DNA of 33,054 bases from Candidatus Symbiothrix dinenymphae (GTDB taxonomy: Bacteria > Bacteroidota > Bacteroidia > Bacteroidales > Azobacteroidaceae): the NCBI GenBank assembly GCA_001417715.1, contig BBRT01000190.1, positions 1 to 33,054 on the forward strand, given 5' to 3'. Position numbers and translations under genes: made by a program. Positions within the stretch are counted from its first letter, which is position 1. Every line of letters starts with the position of its first letter. The notes below the pieces were generated by a model. That model ran no database searches, had not been told where the DNA came from, and was given only the letters and a program-made list of their open reading frames with translations. Below are positions 16,969 to 23,912 of this stretch, piece after piece.

Positions 16969-17628
16969 ATGGGAAAATCTAATGAAAAAAAGCGGGATTT
17001 CTTTTGGTTGAGTTATTCCGACCTGATGACAAGTTTGTTTTTCGTGATGCTTGTACTTTTTGTGATTGTTTACACAATGCAGAATAGACTAATTTCCGAC
17101 CTAGAAGATGCAACAGGTCGGTTACAAACAGACAGCATAGAACTTGCAAGAATTAAGGGAATACAAAAAACTGTTGATAATATTGATAAAAATTATTTTC
17201 GCTACGATTCAATTAATAAAAAGCACATTCTGAATATGCAATTTGTTTTCCCGACAGGCGTTCACAATATTACAAAGATTATTCCAGATAGAAGACCTGA
17301 TTTGTTGGAAGCAGGCGAGGCAATAAAAAAATTGATAAAACATTTTCCCGAAAAAGAAAATATCAAATATCTTGTTGTTGTTGAAGGACAAGCTTCAAAT
17401 GATGGTTGGCGTGGAAACGATGATTTAAGTTACCATCGAGCACAATCATTAGTGAATTTTTGGAAAACTAACAACGTTGGTTTAGATAAGCTCAAAAATT
17501 GTGAGATTGTTATTGCAGGCAGCGGAGTGAAAGGTGTTCCGCGTGATTTGCCTGATGTTCCACCATCCAATCAACGATTTTTGATAACAATTATGCCAAA
17601 AATTGGAGAACTAAAAAATAAAAGATAG
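16969..17628 (+). CDS. MotB/OmpA-family peptidoglycan-binding subunit, ZorB-like
   Basis: A 219-aa protein with one membrane helix (about 17-37). WLSYSDLMTSLFFVMLVLF contains Asp18, the equivalent of the ion-binding Asp of MotB. A periplasmic linker is followed by an OmpA-like domain: VVVEGQASND (136-145), LSYHRAQSLVNF (153-164), IAGSGVKGVPRD (182-193) and NQRFLITI (201-208). It would anchor the five-to-two type stator to the cell wall. It is the last gene of the operon with the ZorA-like gene. Together they make a Zorya-type motor pair, which in known systems senses phage-induced envelope change. Confidence 0.85.
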   Translation: MGKSNEKKRDFFWLSYSDLMTSLFFVMLVLFVIVYTMQNRLISDLEDATGRLQTDSIELARIKGIQKTVDNIDKNYFRYDSINKKHILNMQFVFPTGVHNITKIIPDRRPDLLEAGEAIKKLIKHFPEKENIKYLVVVEGQASNDGWRGNDDLSYHRAQSLVNFWKTNNVGLDKLKNCEIVIAGSGVKGVPRDLPDVPPSNQRFLITIMPKIGELKNKR

Positions 17629-17767
17629 TTTTATGAAAATCATTCAAATTGTTAGTAATTTGAAACTAATAGGAAGATATTTTTAGAGTTGATATTACAG
17701 TTTTACGAGATAAAACAAATTGGTTTTGTCCGAAAATTACCGCATATTTCGGACGGATTTTAATGCA

Positions 17768-17908
17768 ATGAATATGGACAAAAGTATAGCATCTATCGTT
17801 AAGGAACGAATATCGCAAAAGGGAGACGGCGAACTTTTTGCTGTTAGCGATTTTGAGATAACAGCAGGAAATTGTACCTTTGCAATTATTAAAATAGAAA
17901 AGATATGA
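17768..17908 (+). pseudogene. Remnant of a DUF6088/AbiEi-like antitoxin N-terminus
   Basis: From the ATG at 17768 the frame reads MNMDKSIASIVKERISQKGD, then GELFAVSDFEI, which resembles the first ~30 residues of DUF6088-type antitoxins (helical start, then a phrase like F.p.DF). After 'TAGNC' the sequence changes into a promoter region and the frame soon stops. It looks cut at its 3' end. Similarity is faint, so this is tentative. Confidence 0.35.
17875..17882 (+). promoter_or_regulatory. -7 box before the 23-aa MKTRTLD reading frame
   Basis: TACCTTTG, 23 bases before ATG 17905. Confidence 0.45.
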
Positions 17909-17976
17909 AAACAAGAACGTTAGACAAAAAAGCGCGCAAAGTAAGTATTTTTGCGGCGCAAATCAAGGTGCGATAA
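17905..17976 (+). pseudogene. Short MKTRTLD reading frame (gene remnant)
   Basis: A 23-codon frame beginning MKTRTLDKKARKVS. Its start is related to MKTKTLD at 19785 and 21694, which also follow a TACCTTTG box. It is probably what is left of a third gene with this promoter/start region. A small hairpin (acccccg-ttt-tcggggt type) follows at 17976-17993. Nothing else is visible up to the AbiEi gene. Confidence 0.4.
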
Positions 17977-18010
17977 CCCCCGTTTTTCGGGGTCTATCTT
18001 ACCATAAAAT

Positions 18011-18820
18011 ATGCAACAAATGGCAAAAAGTACAAAAATAACAAAGTCGCTGACTGTGGTGCAAATGGATTTTCTTAAATGGTTGGATGAAGAAGAAATT
18101 CAGTTGTTTACGCTTGGCACGATAGGAAAATTCACAGAGATAGGTGCAGGAACTTTAAACGAGATAATCGAAAATCTTGCAAATAAAGGGTTTTTGTGCC
18201 GCCTTGAGCGTGGAAAATATTGCCGCAGCACTTTCCGTGATGAAAACGTCATTGGTGCGTTTGTTGTTTCCGATGGTGTGATTGGTTATTGGTCGGCATT
18301 GAACCTGCACGGACTGACGGAACAGTTTTCTAATACGGTTTTTGTTCAGACAACTCGCAGAAAAAAGGCTGTAACTATTTTAGGAACTGAGTATCAATTT
18401 GTTAAAATAGCCGCAAAAAAGCGCACCGGAATAGAATACAACGGTTATGGAAATTACAAATATTCCATCACGGACGTTGAAAAAACGGTAGTTGATTGTT
18501 TCGATTTGCCCCAATACAGCGGTGGATATGCCGAACTTATCCGTGCTTTTGCTCAGGCAAAATTAGATACAGAAAAGTTGATAAACTACTGCGTTGCAGT
18601 CGATAACATTGCTGTAATTAAACGGCTTGGCTTCTTGGCGGAATTGCTCGAAAAAAGGGAACTAACCCCATTTATCGAATTTGCCCAAACCAAAGTAAAC
18701 CGAACCTACAATCTGTTTGACCCTTTCGGAGATGGTGGTGGAGAACCGGAAACCGCATGGTATCTGCGCTTAAATCTGTCAAAAGATACCATAAAAGAAA
18801 TAACACAAAACATATATTAA
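18011..18820 (+). CDS. AbiEi-like antitoxin of a type IV toxin-antitoxin system
   Basis: A 269-aa protein that fits AbiEi-type antitoxins: an N-terminal winged helix (about 15-75; LNEIIENLANKGFLCRLERGKY) and a C-terminal antitoxin domain with FVVSDGVIGYWSALNLHGL, VFVQTTRR and ITDVEKTVVDCFDLP. In AbiE systems this protein represses its own operon through inverted repeats and neutralises the toxin AbiEii without binding it. The toxin gene starts one base after the stop. ATG 18011 is used; 18020 is as good. The pair lies in the island after the ZorAB-like operon and gives abortive infection in related systems. Confidence 0.85.
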   Translation: MQQMAKSTKITKSLTVVQMDFLKWLDEEEIQLFTLGTIGKFTEIGAGTLNEIIENLANKGFLCRLERGKYCRSTFRDENVIGAFVVSDGVIGYWSALNLHGLTEQFSNTVFVQTTRRKKAVTILGTEYQFVKIAAKKRTGIEYNGYGNYKYSITDVEKTVVDCFDLPQYSGGYAELIRAFAQAKLDTEKLINYCVAVDNIAVIKRLGFLAELLEKRELTPFIEFAQTKVNRTYNLFDPFGDGGGEPETAWYLRLNLSKDTIKEITQNIY

Positions 18821-18821
18821 G

Positions 18822-19694
18822 ATGATTAACAAAAGCGAAATAAACCGATTGGCTACCGAAAAAAGGGTTAAGACCGGCACGATAGACAAAGATTGGGTGT
18901 TGGGACACTTTGTAGATGCCATATATTCAATTTCTGAATGCCGCGAAAGCCTCATATTCAAAGGCGGGACATGCCTCAAAAAGTGCAGATTTCCGGATTA
19001 CCGATTTTCGGAGGATATTGATTTTACGTCCATAAATGACATTTTTGTTCTTGACTTTCCGCTGTTAGAAAAAATTGTATCTTTAGTAAATCGCCGAACA
19101 GGAATGCCATTGCATATCGAATTTATTGAAGAGTTGCGTTTCAAAAACACACTGACAGGTTATGTAGCCCGTATCAAATATTGGGGTGCAGACCATCGAA
19201 AAGACCAAAAGCTACCCGACCCGGCACGTTGGCAGACGAGTATAAAGATTGAAATAATTTTGTATGAAGTGATGCTTTTTGATGCAGAAACAAAAAACAT
19301 TCATCACCCGTATAGCGATAAATTGAGTGAAAACGCTTTGAACATACCTGTTTACAGCATTTATGAAGTGCTTGCCGAAAAGTTAAGGGCATTAATTCAG
19401 CGTTCCTATACTGCGCCGCGCGACTATTATGACATCTGGTATTTGAGTAAAAATATTGAAAACATTGATTGGCAGAAAGTTGCAGAGGCATTTGATAGGA
19501 AAATGGCTTACAAAGGACTGATTTTTATAGGTATTGAGCAATTTATTAATCCCCACAATGATAAAGTGTTAAAAGCGGCTTGGAAAAACAGTTTAGAACA
19601 TCAGATAGCATCAGGTAATCTGCCGAATTATGACACTGTAAGGAGCGATTTATTGTTGCTTTTTGAGCAAATATTTAATAGAGTTGCGCAGTAG
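18822..19694 (+). CDS. AbiEii/AbiGii-family nucleotidyltransferase toxin
   Basis: A 290-aa toxin of the DNA polymerase beta-like nucleotidyltransferase fold. The active-site motif is FKGGTCLKK (46-54) with FSEDIDFT (62-69; Asp65 and Asp67 bind metal). Later motifs are YEVLAEKLRALIQRS and PRDYYDIWYL. AbiEii-type toxins transfer nucleotides onto cellular targets such as tRNA and block growth. The last residues (RVAQ) and the stop codon come from a 31-bp copy of the rpmC 3' end (19680-19710) read in another frame, so the natural C-terminus has been replaced. The core appears complete, so activity is likely. Confidence 0.87.
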   Translation: MINKSEINRLATEKRVKTGTIDKDWVLGHFVDAIYSISECRESLIFKGGTCLKKCRFPDYRFSEDIDFTSINDIFVLDFPLLEKIVSLVNRRTGMPLHIEFIEELRFKNTLTGYVARIKYWGADHRKDQKLPDPARWQTSIKIEIILYEVMLFDAETKNIHHPYSDKLSENALNIPVYSIYEVLAEKLRALIQRSYTAPRDYYDIWYLSKNIENIDWQKVAEAFDRKMAYKGLIFIGIEQFINPHNDKVLKAAWKNSLEHQIASGNLPNYDTVRSDLLLLFEQIFNRVAQ

Positions 19695-19710
19695 AGAGTT
19701 ACAAACACAA
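19680..19710. repeat. Copy of the rpmC 3' end
   Basis: 31 bp identical to 10937-10967 inside rpmC. The bases following still resemble the rpmC end (a frame reading QTQAKK and stop, against QTQTEKQ and stop in the intact gene), so the copy appears to stem from a slightly different rpmC. Confidence 0.85.
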
Positions 19711-19733
19711 GCAAAGAAGTAGTGAATTAAGAA

Positions 19734-19805
19734 AATCATATTAAATAATTTGCATCCAATCCAAAAAGTGAGTACCTTTGTACTATGAAAACAAAAACAT
19801 TAGAC
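19734..19805 (+). repeat. 72-bp promoter/start repeat, copy 1
   Basis: Identical to 21643-21714 except for two bases. It includes TTTG (19749-19752), 20 bases, TACCTTTG (19773-19780), and the first seven codons of the gene (MKTKTLD). The same promoter and start thus serve two unrelated proteins. Confidence 0.9.
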
Positions 19806-19910
19806 GGAGTAACACGCAACAAAGTGAGCTTCATCACATTTATTATCCCCGAATTTGCATTGGCAGACAAAATGGGGATGCCTGAGGCGTATCAATATTT
19901 GAAAAAATAG
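19785..19910 (+). pseudogene. Truncated DUF3791-like gene
   Basis: A 41-codon frame beginning MKTKTLDGVTRNKVSFITF and ending MGMPEAYQYLKK plus stop. The wording IIPEFALADKMGMPEAYQYL resembles DUF3791 proteins of Bacteroidota, which continue for about 30 more residues; here the frame ends at the YQYLKK segment. It has a good promoter (TTTG-N20-TACCTTTG). It is either a remnant or a shortened gene. Confidence 0.55.
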
Positions 19911-19935
19911 ATGATGAATTTTATATTATCATTGC

Positions 19936-19973
19936 ATTTGCACATTATCATTAGCAAATGAAAATGTGCAAAT
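19936..19973. promoter_or_regulatory. Inverted repeat, possible operator
   Basis: Perfect 10-bp arms atttgcacat (19936-19945) and atgtgcaaat (19964-19973) lie 18 bases apart, with a further partial repeat cattagcaaatg between them. It is 20 bases before the start of the winged-helix antitoxin-like gene and could be the operator it binds. Confidence 0.45.
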
Positions 19974-19993
19974 AAGATGAAAATAAATTGATT

Positions 19994-20962
19994 ATGAATG
20001 ATTTAGAAAAATATTTGAAAGACATTTTAGACATTGATACTTCTGTTTTTCCATTGGAGAAACAGGCACATCAAAAGTTGCCGTTGTACATCACTGCGGC
20101 ATATAGTGCGTATGAAACAAGCCTTTACGGGCGACGGATTTGTTTGTTATCGCCCAAAGATGAGGCAAATTTGCCAACTCCGGACCAACTTGCCAAGCAA
20201 ATGATGTTTGTTGCTAAACAAACGGGGCTTCCGGTTGCATTTGTGTTTGAAAAAGTGATTTCCTACAATCTGAAGCGGCTTGTGCACAAAAAAATTAACT
20301 TTGTTATTCCCGATAAACAGTTGTTTCTTCCTGCTTTGATGATGGATTTGCGTAAAATGCCCGAAAAGATTCTTCAAAAAGCCGACCGGCTTACTCCGGT
20401 TGCACAGTTTTTATTGCTATATAACCTGCAAAAAGAGGTTTTGAATGGTTTGACAACACAGCAATTGGCTGACAAGTTTGACCATTCTTATTTGACTATC
20501 AATAGGGCTGTTAGAAACTTGAATGAGTTGGGATTGTGCACTCTCGTTGGCGGAAAAGAAAAGCAATTGCAATTTACTGATAGTGGGAAAAATCTGTGGG
20601 AAAAATCACAAAATTGCCTACAATCGCCTGTTGAACGCAATTTTTTCACAAACGAAACGTTGAATTTACGGCGCGTTTTTGCAAGTAACATCAATGCTTT
20701 AGCACATTACACGATGCTCAATGATGAAACAAAACGCCATTATGCCATTGACAAAAAAGACGTGCGCGACTTGAATATTGCATCCAATAAATATGCCGGC
20801 GATAACACCATCGAAGTGTGGCGTTATGAACCTAAACCGTTGTCAGAGAATGGTTTTGTGGATAAATTATCTTTGTACCTGTTGCTAAAAGATGATACAA
20901 ACGAAAGAATACAAGGCGAATTAGACCAAATGATAAATGAAATACAATGGTTAGTGGGATAG
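19994..20962 (+). CDS. Winged-helix antitoxin-like protein partnered with a broken nucleotidyltransferase
   Basis: A 322-aa protein. A helix-turn-helix/MarR-like region is visible near 135-205 (NGLTTQQLADKFDHSYLTIN, then LNELGLCTLVGGKEKQLQFT). The rest is unassigned, with a C-terminal part reading EVWRYEPKPLSENGFVDKLS. Proteins of this layout precede nucleotidyltransferase toxins in Bacteroidota, and here too the next gene (overlap 16 bases) is such a toxin, now broken. It is best seen as the antitoxin and repressor of a second AbiE-like pair. ATG 19994 is chosen; an upstream TTG exists at 19988. Confidence 0.65.
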   Translation: MNDLEKYLKDILDIDTSVFPLEKQAHQKLPLYITAAYSAYETSLYGRRICLLSPKDEANLPTPDQLAKQMMFVAKQTGLPVAFVFEKVISYNLKRLVHKKINFVIPDKQLFLPALMMDLRKMPEKILQKADRLTPVAQFLLLYNLQKEVLNGLTTQQLADKFDHSYLTINRAVRNLNELGLCTLVGGKEKQLQFTDSGKNLWEKSQNCLQSPVERNFFTNETLNLRRVFASNINALAHYTMLNDETKRHYAIDKKDVRDLNIASNKYAGDNTIEVWRYEPKPLSENGFVDKLSLYLLLKDDTNERIQGELDQMINEIQWLVG

Positions 20963-21497
20963 AAAAGTTCAAAGAATACTTTGCCGAATATGATGCACAC
21001 TACATTATCATCGGCGGAACAGCGTGTGATATTTTGGAAGAAAATGCAGGACAACAGCCAAGAGCCACAAAGGATATTGACATTATTCTGATTGTAGAGG
21101 CTCTGACGGCTGCATTTGTCAGTCGTTTTTGGGACTTTGTCAAAGCGGGAGAGTATGAAACTCGTCAGCATGGGAATGGCAAAAATGAATATTTTCGCTT
21201 CTTAAAGCCGCAAGACGTAGATTTTCCTGCACAGATTGAGATATTTGCTCGCAAACCGGATATTTTGGACATACCGGATGAAGCACGTCTGACTCCCATT
21301 CCTGTCGATGAAGACTTGTCGAGCCTGTCGGCAATATGGACTTAGCCATTTTTTGCGAAGATATGCTTGCTGCACTGCCGGATAAGAAATGGTTTAAAGA
21401 TGTAGGATTAGGGAATGTTGAACCTAAAGACGTGCTGGATAGGCTTTGCAAATCTTTTAGTATTGAATGGGAAGATAAAAATACAGTACGTCTTTGA
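20947..21497 (+). pseudogene. Broken AbiEii-like nucleotidyltransferase gene
   Basis: The first frame (20947-21345) gives 132 aa with the nucleotidyltransferase signature YIIIGGTACDIL and ATKDIDIILIVE, ending just after TPIPVDEDLSSLSAI. In full-length relatives more than 100 residues follow. Instead, a second frame (21336-21497) gives 53 aa, reading DLAIFCEDMLAALPDKKWF, that looks like the C-terminal end of a related or other toxin. A deletion or recombination has therefore fused two pieces out of frame. The gene overlaps its antitoxin by 16 bases and runs into the rpsQ/rplN fragment. The antitoxin gene remains intact. Confidence 0.75.
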
Positions 21498-21597
21498 AAT
21501 CATTGAAAAAGCGAAATAATTATGATACAACAAGAATCAAGATTAGCAGTAGCTGACCATTCAGGTGCGAAGGATGTGCTTTGCATCCGGGTGTTAG
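21496..21597 (+). pseudogene. Diverged fragment of the rpsQ/rplN junction
   Basis: 102 bp aligned without gaps to 11218-11319, with seven differences (~93% identity). It covers the last codons of S17 (EIIEKAK and stop), the ATAATT spacer and the first 26 codons of L14. Five of the seven changes are synonymous, two change an amino acid (Asn to His, Glu to Asp). The fragment stops abruptly at both ends and cannot make a protein. The bias to silent changes says that it diverged as a working gene in another genome before arriving here. Confidence 0.92.
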
Positions 21598-21642
21598 TGG
21601 CTTCGGTCGCCTACAAAAATGAGTTTAGGTATCATATACGAT

Positions 21643-21714
21643 AATCATATTAAATAATTTGCATCCAATCCAAAAAGTGAGTACCTTTGTGCCATGAAAA
21701 CAAAAACATTAGAC
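21643..21714 (+). repeat. 72-bp promoter/start repeat, copy 2
   Basis: Copy of 19734-19805 with two differences: TTTG (21658-21661), 20 bases, TACCTTTG (21682-21689), and the codons MKTKTLD, now the start of the patatin-like gene. Confidence 0.9.
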
Positions 21715-23001
21715 ACAGAAACAAAAAAGAAAATTGGTTTAGCCTTATCCGGTGGCGGATATAGGGCAGCAGCGTATCATATAGGTACTTTACGAGCGTT
21801 AAATCGGCTGGGAATACTTGATAATGTTGATGTTATTTCTTCAGTATCGGGCGGCTCAATAACAGCAGCTTATTATGCCTTACACAAAGGGAATTATGAA
21901 GAATTTGAACAATCTTTTATCGCAAAATTGCAAAAGGGAGTATTGCTTCTGTCGGTTATAAATCTAATAACAATCATCTTACTGATAGGAATATCCGTTT
22001 GGTTATTAGGGTGGTGGATGTTGCTGCCCGACCTTATTTTGCTGTTTTTCTTTGGATTTAAACTGTTGCCTTTGAGCGTCTGGATTGAAAAAGCATATAA
22101 CAAACTATTCTTTCACCATGCAAAACTTTCAGACCTGCCGGAAACACCAATGCTTGCGATTAACGCGACAAATGTAGCCACAGGAACGCTTTTTACTTTT
22201 TCTCGCTTGAAAATGACGGGATATGAATATGAAGGAAAAGATAAAAAACAGATGTTTAAAACTGAAAAATTTCCTGTTGCGCGGGCTGTAATGGCTTCTT
22301 CGTGTGTGCCTTTTGCTTTCTCTCCGATAACAATAGGCAAGCAGCATTATGCGGTGAATGCCAATGAACTAAAACCAAAGCCATTACTTGTTGATGGTGG
22401 CTTATATGATAATCAAGGGGCACACAAACTGAGTGAAAAAACGAGTGCCTATCACACACAACTGAATATTGTCAGTGATGCCGATGTTGCCGAGATGAGT
22501 TCAAAATGGGCATTTAATATACCATTGATGCTTGCTAAAACATCAAATATTATGATGAGGCGTATTAAAGCGTTTCAGGTGCGCGATAATATATACACTC
22601 ACAATAGCGATATGCGATATGCCTATCTTTCTTTGATGTGGGATGCCAGCGACCGCCCAATAAAAGGATTTGTGGACAATATTTCGGAAGGTCATATTGC
22701 ACCCGAACTCTACGACTACCATCATCTAAAAGCGCAAGATATTGAAGAATTAAACAGTAAAGAGGAAAATATTCGCACTGCTGCAAGTGAAAGAATAATA
22801 GCACAATTGAAACAAAATATTGCTTGGCATCAATTATCAACCATCGTGCCTACCAACGAGGAACACGATGTTGCCAAAGCAGTTGGAACTAATCTTACGG
22901 CTTTAAAAGAAAAACAGATTAAAGCACTTATTAAGCATTCCAATTGGTTGACCGAAGTTCAAGTGAGATTGTATTTGCCGTATTTAATAACAATAAAATA
23001 G
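21694..23001 (+). CDS. Patatin-like phospholipase with membrane hairpin
   Basis: A 435-aa lipid acyl hydrolase. Oxyanion hole ALSGGGYRAAAYHIG (17-31), nucleophile Ser52 in SSVSGGS, and catalytic Asp234 in LLVDGGLYDNQG. Two hydrophobic segments near 83-130 (VINLITIILLIGISVWLL and LLPDLILLFFFGFKLLP) are inserted between the Ser and Asp parts, so it is probably membrane-bound. The first seven residues come from the repeated promoter/start cassette. Patatin-like enzymes act as membrane-destroying effectors in several phage-defence systems (for example CapV in CBASS), but no cyclase is adjacent here. It may be a solitary effector or a lipid-turnover enzyme carried by the island. Confidence 0.85.
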   Translation: MKTKTLDTETKKKIGLALSGGGYRAAAYHIGTLRALNRLGILDNVDVISSVSGGSITAAYYALHKGNYEEFEQSFIAKLQKGVLLLSVINLITIILLIGISVWLLGWWMLLPDLILLFFFGFKLLPLSVWIEKAYNKLFFHHAKLSDLPETPMLAINATNVATGTLFTFSRLKMTGYEYEGKDKKQMFKTEKFPVARAVMASSCVPFAFSPITIGKQHYAVNANELKPKPLLVDGGLYDNQGAHKLSEKTSAYHTQLNIVSDADVAEMSSKWAFNIPLMLAKTSNIMMRRIKAFQVRDNIYTHNSDMRYAYLSLMWDASDRPIKGFVDNISEGHIAPELYDYHHLKAQDIEELNSKEENIRTAASERIIAQLKQNIAWHQLSTIVPTNEEHDVAKAVGTNLTALKEKQIKALIKHSNWLTEVQVRLYLPYLITIK

Positions 23002-23064
23002 AATCGTATGTCAAAAATCCGAGTTTTTTTCTCCCCCAACACCAAATATTCCAAAATAATTTAC

Positions 23065-23072
23065 TACCTTTG
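23065..23072 (+). promoter_or_regulatory. -7 box of rplY
   Basis: TACCTTTG, giving a leader of about 75-80 bases to ATG 23152. Confidence 0.6.
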
Positions 23073-23151
23073 CACCCGCTTTTAAAATACATCCGTGTGA
23101 TGGGAGATTGAGGGCATAAACTTAATTTTGAGTAACACAAACAAATTTCAG

Positions 23152-23760
23152 ATGAAGACATTTCAATTAGAAGGTGCTTTGAGAGAAGGCACAGGTAAAA
23201 AGGCTGCTAAGGCAGTGCGTAGTAAATCGTTGATACCCTGCGTATTATACGGTGGCGAGGAAGTGAAACACTTTACGGTGACCAAAGAAGGCATCCGCAA
23301 GTTGGTTTACACGCCGGAAGTGCAGTTGGTGGATTTAAACATCGGTGGTGCGACATCGAAAGCCATCTTGCAAGATTCTCAGTATCATCCTGTTAGCGAC
23401 GAGTTGTTGCACGTGGATTTTATGGAAATCTTTGCCGACAAACCCATCGTCATCGCCGTGCCGGTGGTGTTGGAAGGGCTTGCCGAAGGCGTGAAGGCAG
23501 GTGGTAAACTCTCGTTGGAAATGCGAAAACTACGCGTGAAGGGTCTATACAAGGATATGCCCGAAAAGTTGGTAATCAACGTAGAACCGTTGGAATTGGG
23601 CAAAACCATCCAAGTAGGTACGCTCGCGTTCCCCAAATTGGAAATTTTGAACGCCAAAGACAATGTAGTGTGCGCCGTCAAATTGACCCGTGCCGCACGC
23701 GGTGCCGCCGCAACAGCAGCTCCCACCCCAGCTACCCCTGCCGCGACTGCGAAAGCCTAA
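23152..23760 (+). CDS. rplY: 50S ribosomal protein L25 / Ctc
   Basis: A 202-aa two-domain L25 (CTC form): the N-terminal 5S-rRNA-binding domain (EGALREGTGKKAAKAVRSKS, then IPCVLYGG, LLHVDFMEI) and the C-terminal beta domain (PVVLEGLAEGVKAGGKLS). The end is an Ala/Pro/Thr-rich tail. ATG 23152 is chosen; a frame extension to TTG 23128 is less likely. It is followed after a repeat element by pth, a neighbourhood usual in Bacteroidota, so this marks the right-hand border of the accessory island. Confidence 0.95.
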   Translation: MKTFQLEGALREGTGKKAAKAVRSKSLIPCVLYGGEEVKHFTVTKEGIRKLVYTPEVQLVDLNIGGATSKAILQDSQYHPVSDELLHVDFMEIFADKPIVIAVPVVLEGLAEGVKAGGKLSLEMRKLRVKGLYKDMPEKLVINVEPLELGKTIQVGTLAFPKLEILNAKDNVVCAVKLTRAARGAAATAAPTPATPAATAKA

Positions 23761-23765
23761 GGCAT

Positions 23766-23865
23766 TGTCATTGCGGGCTTGACCCGCAATCCCATGTTCT
23801 ACATTGCGCTGTCGCTCAACATTTGGCTCCTTTTCAGGGGATTGCGGGTCAAGCTCGCAATGACA
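23766..23865. repeat. Palindromic repeat element between rplY and pth
   Basis: Arms 23766-23793 and 23837-23865 (one mismatch), the same family as the element in gltX. The centre differs. It could also serve as a transcription-weakening hairpin between the two genes. Confidence 0.92.
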
Positions 23866-23912
23866 GACTCTTTGGGGCAGTACGGTGATTTGTTGTTTGT
23901 AATTTTTAATTG

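Noticed and set aside
15466-17628. ExbB/ExbD or TolQ/TolR transport pair or flagellar MotAB
   Set aside because: The long cytoplasmic tail of the first protein, the OmpA-like domain of the second and the absence of tonB, tol or flagellar genes favour a ZorAB-like pair.
17633-17686. An 18-codon frame directly after the ZorB-like gene
   Set aside because: Too short and without features; the phrase may be a trace of another gene start.
21694-23001. CBASS system with the patatin-like gene as effector
   Set aside because: The neighbouring nucleotidyltransferases are of the AbiEii kind, not CD-NTases, and one is broken; no cyclase or ubiquitin-like accessory genes are present.
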